Assembly (NCBI GenBank): GCA_015655615.1
Contig: JAATES010000071.1
Span: 1-5,676, forward strand
Length of the DNA: 5,676 bases
Source of the DNA: Actinomycetales bacterium
Lineage (GTDB): Bacteria > Actinomycetota > Actinomycetes > Actinomycetales > Cellulomonadaceae
Direction of reading: 5' to 3'
In this document: in pieces, positions 1 through 3,838 of the stretch
How the letters are laid out: every line of letters starts with the position of its first letter
How positions within the stretch are numbered: the first letter of the stretch is position 1
The notes under the pieces: generated by a model
Told to the model about the DNA's origin: nothing
Database searches by the model: none
Seen by the model: the letters and a program-made list of their open reading frames with translations, nothing else
Translations under genes and position numbers: made by a program

Positions 1-69
1 GGCGACCTGGATCCGGCCGCCACACAAGCCGTGCTGCAAACGCTCGCCACAGCCTTCCCGCCCGCGTGA
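1..69 (+). CDS. 3' end of an unrecognised gene (partial)
   Basis: Frame 1 is open from the window edge to a TGA at 67-69 and gives 22 residues, GDLDPAATQAVLQTLATAFPPA. The alanine-rich, helix-like composition and GC-biased third positions suit a real C-terminus, but the piece is too short to assign to a family. It converges on the DinB-like gene with 77 bp between the stops. No convincing terminator lies between them; the best hairpin is a CGCGG/CCGCG pair (99-103 and 125-129) with a 21-base loop and no T-run. Confidence 0.45.
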   Translation, partial: GDLDPAATQAVLQTLATAFPPA

Positions 70-146
70 CCGGTCGCACTACTCCACCTGACCCACCGCG
101 CGGCTCTGGCGACGACGACGGAACCCGCGTCCACCCCGCCGCTGTC

Positions 147-680
147 CTATCCCTCCGCGCCCGACGGCGCACCCACGTCCCGCAGGTGATGCCATACGTC
201 GTGCCAGCCGTACTGTGCCAGCGTCGCCACAGTGAAGACCGACCCGTTGGACCGGCGCCCCGTCCGTGACCAGCGGTCCCCGACCGCATCCAGCTCCGCC
301 GCGAACCGCTCGGCCCGTTCGCCGAGGTCGATGGCGACGCCCGCCGGGTCCTGATGCGCGTAGTCCCCAGCAGCCGCAGTCGCATCCTGATCCCAGTTGT
401 CGAACAGCGGGTCGTCCTCGTTGAGCATCAGGGCAAGGCGCCGCTCGAACACCTCGAACACGTCCCGCACATGGCAGCCGTACTCCAGCGCCGACCAGGT
501 GGACTCGTCCGGCCGCTCGCGGACATCGCTCCGGGCCAGCACGGCCGTCCACCACACCGCACTACTGCGGACCAGAGCGGCGATGGTCGACGGATCGACG
601 TCACTGGCGGCGAGTCCGCACTCAGGGCATTCGCGGTGCAGCACCCAGGTCCAGTCCTTGGTATCGGGTTCGATGGCCAT
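147..680 (-). CDS. DinB-family putative metal-binding protein
   Basis: A 177-residue cytoplasmic protein that resembles the DinB/DinB_2 four-helix fold common in actinobacteria. Relatives bind a divalent metal through three histidines, and some are thiol-dependent transferases or isomerases; the substrate here is unknown. Visible marks are an N-terminal CPECG (residues 18-22), a first histidine in GCHVRDVFEVFERRL (H70), the DPLFDNWDQDATA segment (90-102), and a C-terminal FTVATLAQYGWHDVWHHLRDV (149-169) whose H160 and H164 would complete the metal triad. I chose the ATG at 680 because relatives start close to the 'EPDTKDW' segment. The frame can be extended to a TTG at 758, but that adds an Arg-rich tail unlike the family and would abut the divergent gene. 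No Shine-Dalgarno precedes the ATG; a CAGAAT hexamer (692-687) sits six bases before it, compatible with a leaderless start. The family call is fairly sure; the function is open. Confidence 0.85.
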   Translation of the reverse strand: MAIEPDTKDWTWVLHRECPECGLAASDVDPSTIAALVRSSAVWWTAVLARSDVRERPDESTWSALEYGCHVRDVFEVFERRLALMLNEDDPLFDNWDQDATAAAGDYAHQDPAGVAIDLGERAERFAAELDAVGDRWSRTGRRSNGSVFTVATLAQYGWHDVWHHLRDVGAPSGAEG

Positions 681-745
681 GGGACGATTCTGCCACCGGA
701 ACCCTCGCACCCTCCGGAAGGCATGCTGGTCCGGCCCGCCACGGA

Positions 746-751
746 TACGCT
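746..751 (+). promoter_or_regulatory. Candidate leaderless -10 for the MarC-family gene
   Basis: TACGCT fits the actinobacterial TANNNT -10 pattern. Its last T lies seven bases before the A of ATG at 758, which would place the transcription start on the start codon itself. The gene has no Shine-Dalgarno, which agrees with this. No good -35 lies 16-18 bp upstream, so the call rests on spacing and the -10 alone. Confidence 0.35.
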
Positions 752-757
752 CAAGCA

Positions 758-1375
758 ATGAGCGCCATGTTCGCCGTCGCAGCCGCGTCGCTCGCAGCGT
801 TGTTGCCGATCACCAACCCGGTCGGCGCCGTTGCGACCTATGCCGCGCTCACCGCGACCATGCCCGCCGACCAGGTCCGCAGGCAGGCCTGGCGCACAGG
901 ACTGTGGGTGTTCGCCATCCTGGCGGTCTTCGCCGCGCTCGGATCCCTGATCCTGACCGTCTTCGGGATCTCACTGGCCGCATTGCAGATCGGCGGCGGG
1001 ATCGTCGTCGCGCATTCAGGCTTCGGCCTGCTCACCCCGCGTGAGAACCTCACCGCCGCGGAGCGTGACGACGCCCAGTCCCGTGACGACATCTCAATGA
1101 CTCCCATGGCGCTGCCGCTGATCGCAGGCCCCGGCGCCATCGGCGTCGTGATCGCCCTGACCGCCCGGAACCCCGGGGTGCTCCCCCGGATCGGCATCAT
1201 CCTCGCCATCGCCGTCATCGCTGCCGTCATCTCCGTGATCCTGCGCTGGGGGACCCCGCTGGTGGACCGCATGGGTCCCAGCGCCATCGGCGCCCTCGTA
1301 CGGGTGATGGGGTTCTTGATCCTGGTGATCGGCGTCGAGCTGGTGGTGCACGGCGTCCAGGCCGTCACGGCCTAG
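758..1375 (+). CDS. MarC family (UPF0056) integral membrane protein
   Basis: A 205-residue inner-membrane protein of the usual MarC family length. About six hydrophobic helices are visible, near residues 4-31, 46-68, 71-92, 118-136, 143-163 and 178-200. Family marks are the N-terminal LPITNPVGAVATYAALT (16-32) with the NPxG element, the mid-protein TPMALPLIAGPGAI (115-128) opening the second half, and the C-terminal RVMGFLILVIGVELVVHGV (182-200). The polar loop 92-114 separates the two three-helix halves. E. coli MarC was once linked to multiple antibiotic resistance, but that link was later withdrawn and the transported substrate is unknown, so no resistance role should be inferred. The ATG at 758 is preferred; an in-frame ATG at 767 would drop three residues. 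It is divergent from the DinB-like gene across 77 bp and appears monocistronic. Confidence 0.93.
   Translation: MSAMFAVAAASLAALLPITNPVGAVATYAALTATMPADQVRRQAWRTGLWVFAILAVFAALGSLILTVFGISLAALQIGGGIVVAHSGFGLLTPRENLTAAERDDAQSRDDISMTPMALPLIAGPGAIGVVIALTARNPGVLPRIGIILAIAVIAAVISVILRWGTPLVDRMGPSAIGALVRVMGFLILVIGVELVVHGVQAVTA
1359..1373 (+). terminator. Weak hairpin across the MarC-family stop codon
   Basis: AGGCCG-tca-CGGCCT forms a perfect six-base-pair, GC-rich stem with a three-base loop, and its last T is the first base of the TAG stop. No T-run follows, so it is not a canonical intrinsic terminator. It could be a tail-less terminator or simply coding sequence that happens to be palindromic. Confidence 0.2.
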
Positions 1376-1502
1376 CAAGAGTCCACGCTTCTGCAGCTGC
1401 TTATTCGAACTGCCCCACATCGCTCTTCGGTCATCAAATCCACATAAACTGGACTCCGATTCCCAGGACTGCCCGCTCGAGTGGCACACTGTATTAGGAC
1501 CG

Positions 1503-1509
1503 AAGGGGG
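1503..1509 (+). promoter_or_regulatory. Ribosome binding site of the NERD-domain gene
   Basis: The purine run AAGGGGG ends six bases before the ATG at 1516 and fixes that start. The rest of the 140-bp spacer (1376-1515) holds no gene that I can see. A TAAACT at 1445-1450 fits the -10 pattern and would give a leader of roughly 60 bases, but no matching -35 is evident. TATTAG at 1492-1497 is too close to the ribosome binding site to be the promoter. Confidence 0.6.
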
Positions 1510-1515
1510 CAGGCA

Positions 1516-2136
1516 ATGGGGCAAGCAGGTTTCGGTGCGGAGATGCAAGCGACTCGTCGCGCGCGCCGGCTTGAACAATTACGGATACGAGAAGCGCAGC
1601 TGGAACAGTTACGACAGTCTGTCCATGATGACATCGATCGAATTCAGCGCGAGAAGAGAGCTTGGCAATCTGGGGCCGAAGGCGAACGCCGGGTAGCCGA
1701 ATCTCTCGAGGTGCTGGCGTGCTACGGCTGGACCGCCTTGCATGACCTGCATTGGCCGGGTCGGCCCAAAGCCAACCTCGATCACATCGTGGTTGGCCCC
1801 GGAGGGATCATCCTGATCGACGCCAAGAACTGGACTGGCGATATTACGACTGACCACGGGAGACTGCGCCAAAACGGCTTTCTCCGAACCAAGCAGTCAG
1901 ACGCATTGTCGGAGGCGGTCCTGGCAGTCGCTGCACTTCTCGAACCGCCCCACAGATCGACGGTCCGCGGCCTGATGTGCTTCTGCGCACATGACATCGA
2001 GCCCACTGCCATAGACGATAGCGTGACCGTACTGGGGCAGGTCTTCCTGGCACACCACATCGTCGACTGCGGCGCATGCCTCACGCCTGCGGATGTCGCA
2101 GCAATCAGCGCCCACCTCACCAACACGCTCGGCTGA
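1516..2136 (+). CDS. NERD (nuclease-related domain) protein with N-terminal coiled coil
   Basis: A 206-residue soluble protein. Residues 11-50 are rich in Arg, Glu, Gln and Leu with regular spacing and look like a coiled coil. The NERD domain begins at GAEGERRVAESL (53-64) and continues through NLDHIVVGPGGIILIDAKNW (87-106). In NERD proteins this region matches the core of PD-(D/E)XK nucleases: here E57 in the first helix, D89 on the first strand, and D102 with K104 as the D-x-K pair. All expected acidic and lysine positions are present, so the fold may be catalytically competent, probably on DNA, though NERD proteins are mostly uncharacterised biochemically. About 100 C-terminal residues complete the fold with no further domain such as a helicase, kinase or zinc finger, so this is a stand-alone NERD. 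No signal peptide or membrane helix is visible. It converges on the unknown membrane protein gene, so the two do not form an operon. Confidence 0.85.
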   Translation: MGQAGFGAEMQATRRARRLEQLRIREAQLEQLRQSVHDDIDRIQREKRAWQSGAEGERRVAESLEVLACYGWTALHDLHWPGRPKANLDHIVVGPGGIILIDAKNWTGDITTDHGRLRQNGFLRTKQSDALSEAVLAVAALLEPPHRSTVRGLMCFCAHDIEPTAIDDSVTVLGQVFLAHHIVDCGACLTPADVAAISAHLTNTLG

Positions 2137-2181
2137 ATGACTGCAAATCCTGCCCACCGGTTGCGTACTGCCCGTCATCAC

Positions 2182-3612
2182 CTAAAGCACAGGGACGCGC
2201 CAGGCCCCGTTGCGGCGCCTCAGTTCGTAGGCAGCAACGACGGTCGGAATCCCGTCAAGAAGCCACACAGCAGTCAGCAGCCAGGTCGCCCACCACTCAC
2301 CGAACAGGTGGTGTGATTCACCGAAGACGCCCCAGGCACCGAGCGCCAGGACGCTTCCCAGCATGATCTCCGTCCAGCCATAGACCAGCATCAAGACCGG
2401 ACGATCCAGCAACCAGGCCAGCCATCGATCGATCCAAGAACCACCGGCGGCCTTGGCGGCGATCTCGTAGAGCAATTCAGCCCGCAGGGCGCCTATCAGG
2501 GATTTCGACGGTTCGACGCGCCGCACTCTCCCCGATGAAGCCATCGCGAGTTCGCTGCTGAGACGATCCGGGCCTTCCAGCATTTCTGCCAGGTCCATCT
2601 GGCCGGCTTCCACCGCATCAAGGACAGACTCCGGCACCCCCAGTGACCCGGCCACGAGCGCGAACCTCTCCTCCACCGTTCCCAGCGGCTGGGTCAGCTG
2701 GACCTCCACAATGTGATCGAAGACCGCAGCGGCAATCTCGACTCCGCGCCACTCCGGCACTGGAACTGCATCAATCGCCGCTAACGCCGATGCCAATCGG
2801 CCGGCTTCGCTGGCCAACGGACTCTGCAGGACGACCCGTGGAGGCGGCCCGACCCGGATCACCGGCGTCACTTCTGAACCGCTATCCGACCTGGTCGCTA
2901 CCCATCTTGTCTGACCGGCCACTGACACCGCTCCACCGGGCAGTTCCTTGCCCTGCCAAGGCAGACCTTCGATGACTCCCGGCACCACAGCACTCGCATA
3001 GGCCACCTCACCCCGGACGCCGAAGTCCACAGGGCTCTGCAAGTCCATCGCAAGCTCGTAGGCGACAGCCTCGGCTCGGGGCGTTCGCCGCCACCAGAAA
3101 AGAGAATGCTCGAGAGGAGAACCCTCGTCCGACGATCGACTGGCCGCAGCACCACCAACAGACCCCCGACTTTCGCCCGGAGTCACCTCGGGTGAGCCAT
3201 CACCCTCGACCCACTCGTCCCAGCCGTCATCGGCTGTGATCTGCCGACCCCACAAGTGCGCCAGCCCCGCAACGAGCTCCTCGACCTGCTGCCCTCCGGA
3301 CAGGGCCCCTGCGCGGTCCTCGACGAGAGTGCGCCCATCGGCAGTGACCGCGACCCGTGCCCGGATCACGTCTTGACGGGCCTCCACCGCACCGTCCAGG
3401 ACCGACGCGACGATTCTGCGCTGCGTCAGCGCGGTCTCGACCTCGTCGAGGGGCAGCAAGGCCTCCCCGTCAGCTGCCTGCCTGGTGACGACCAAGGTGA
3501 TCACCGTGCGGTCAGAGAAGGTGGCCTGCAGTTCGACAATTGCCGGCGGGGGTGACGAGTCCTCCTCCGGTGGCAAGTAGTCATCGGGTGGAGACCACCT
3601 GGTCCTGAACAT
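2182..3612 (-). CDS. Unrecognised protein with two C-terminal membrane helices
   Basis: A 476-residue protein that I cannot place in a family. The N-terminus (1-24) is rich in Pro, Asp and Glu with no signal peptide. Residues 25-125 look like a mixed alpha/beta domain. An acidic, Gly/Ser-rich stretch (about 128-165) looks like a flexible linker. Residues 166-300 form a second possible domain beginning LFWWRRTPRAEAVAYELAMD, followed by a helical region (about 310-400). Two hydrophobic segments, about 405-430 and 440-461, should span the membrane, and the chain ends in a short basic tail (ELRRRNGAWRVPVL). A positive-inside orientation would put both the large N-terminal part and the tail in the cytoplasm. 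Third positions are GC-biased throughout, as in a real gene. The start at 3612 is supported by a well-placed promoter just upstream. It is divergent from the chitinase across 226 bp. Confidence 0.75.
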   Translation of the reverse strand: MFRTRWSPPDDYLPPEEDSSPPPAIVELQATFSDRTVITLVVTRQAADGEALLPLDEVETALTQRRIVASVLDGAVEARQDVIRARVAVTADGRTLVEDRAGALSGGQQVEELVAGLAHLWGRQITADDGWDEWVEGDGSPEVTPGESRGSVGGAAASRSSDEGSPLEHSLFWWRRTPRAEAVAYELAMDLQSPVDFGVRGEVAYASAVVPGVIEGLPWQGKELPGGAVSVAGQTRWVATRSDSGSEVTPVIRVGPPPRVVLQSPLASEAGRLASALAAIDAVPVPEWRGVEIAAAVFDHIVEVQLTQPLGTVEERFALVAGSLGVPESVLDAVEAGQMDLAEMLEGPDRLSSELAMASSGRVRRVEPSKSLIGALRAELLYEIAAKAAGGSWIDRWLAWLLDRPVLMLVYGWTEIMLGSVLALGAWGVFGESHHLFGEWWATWLLTAVWLLDGIPTVVAAYELRRRNGAWRVPVL

Positions 3613-3618
3613 CGCCCC

Positions 3619-3647
3619 AGGCTAGGCCACGCGCGCGTCCCTGTCAC
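3619..3647 (-). promoter_or_regulatory. Promoter of the unrecognised membrane protein gene, leaderless geometry
   Basis: Read on the minus strand, GTGACA (3647-3642, five of six bases of TTGACA) is followed by a 17-bp spacer and TAGCCT (3624-3619, TANNNT). The ATG at 3612 comes exactly six bases later, so transcription should start on or beside the start codon. There is no proper Shine-Dalgarno (only GGGG), which agrees with leaderless translation. This is the best-formed sigma-70-type promoter in the window. Confidence 0.55.
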
Positions 3648-3729
3648 GACCCCGCCGCAGACGTCGATTCAGCCGGGCTCCACCCCGGTCCTCCACCGGC
3701 TCCGTGACTCTCGCTCACGATGAATGTCG

Positions 3730-3777
3730 CGATTCCCCCACCGAATATGATGCAGAATATGCCGAACTGTGGAATCG
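3730..3777 (+). promoter_or_regulatory. Chitinase promoter with embedded repeats (candidate operator)
   Basis: TATGAT (3746-3751, five of six bases of TATAAT) is the only TANNNT hexamer in 3740-3825, and predicts a start near 3758 and a leader of about 80 bases. The -35 is poor, as expected for an activated or repressed promoter. GAATATG occurs twice (3743-3749 and 3755-3761), 12 bp apart, overlapping the -10 and the predicted start. A perfect seven-base inverted repeat, CGATTCC (3730-3736) and GGAATCG (3771-3777), flanks both. GC over 3741-3820 is 36 of 80, well below the surrounding genes. Streptomyces chitinase promoters are known to carry 12-bp direct repeats near the -35, but the sequence here differs. 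Confidence 0.4.
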
Positions 3778-3781
3778 TGGT

Positions 3782-3817
3782 ATCGCACCCACTGATAGCG
3801 ATCTCATACGAGTATCA
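3782..3817 (+). other. Possible structured leader (H-type pseudoknot or bulged hairpin) before the chitinase
   Basis: ATCGC (3782-3786) pairs with GCGAT (3798-3802), and TGATA (3793-3797) pairs with TATCA (3813-3817). The order of the four strands is that of an H-type pseudoknot with loops of 6, 0 and 10 bases. Alternatively CTC (3803-3805) and GAG (3810-3812) extend the second stem into an eight-base-pair hairpin with GCGAT bulged out. It ends six bases before the ribosome binding site. The stems are short, so chance pairing is possible. Confidence 0.25.
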
Positions 3818-3823
3818 ATAACC

Positions 3824-3830
3824 AGGAAGG
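3824..3830 (+). promoter_or_regulatory. Ribosome binding site of the chitinase
   Basis: AGGAAGG ends eight bases before the ATG at 3839 and selects it. A second ATG at 3832 is too close to this site and opens a different frame that lacks any chitinase sequence, so it is not the start. Confidence 0.75.
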
Positions 3831-3838
3831 AATGGGCA

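Noticed and set aside
79..555. A 158-codon minus-strand frame overlapping the DinB-like gene
   Set aside because: It is Arg/Gly-rich with no domain, and the frame at 147-680 carries the DinB histidine motifs.
681..758. N-terminal extension of the DinB-like protein to a TTG at 758
   Set aside because: The added 26 residues are Arg-rich and absent from the family pattern, and the extension would abut the divergent MarC-family start. The ATG at 680 fits relatives better.
758..1375. Antibiotic-resistance determinant based on the MarC name
   Set aside because: The link of MarC proteins to multiple antibiotic resistance was withdrawn; the sequence supports only the membrane family.
2137..2181. 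Bidirectional terminator between the convergent stops
   Set aside because: Only a distant ATGAC/GTCAT pair and a four-base GCAA/TTGC pair were found; neither makes a credible GC-rich stem, and there is no T-run.
1516..3612. The NERD protein and the unknown membrane protein as a two-gene defence or toxin system
   Set aside because: They are convergent with separate regulation, no known defence partner domain is visible, and nothing marks a mobile region. Adjacency alone does not support it.
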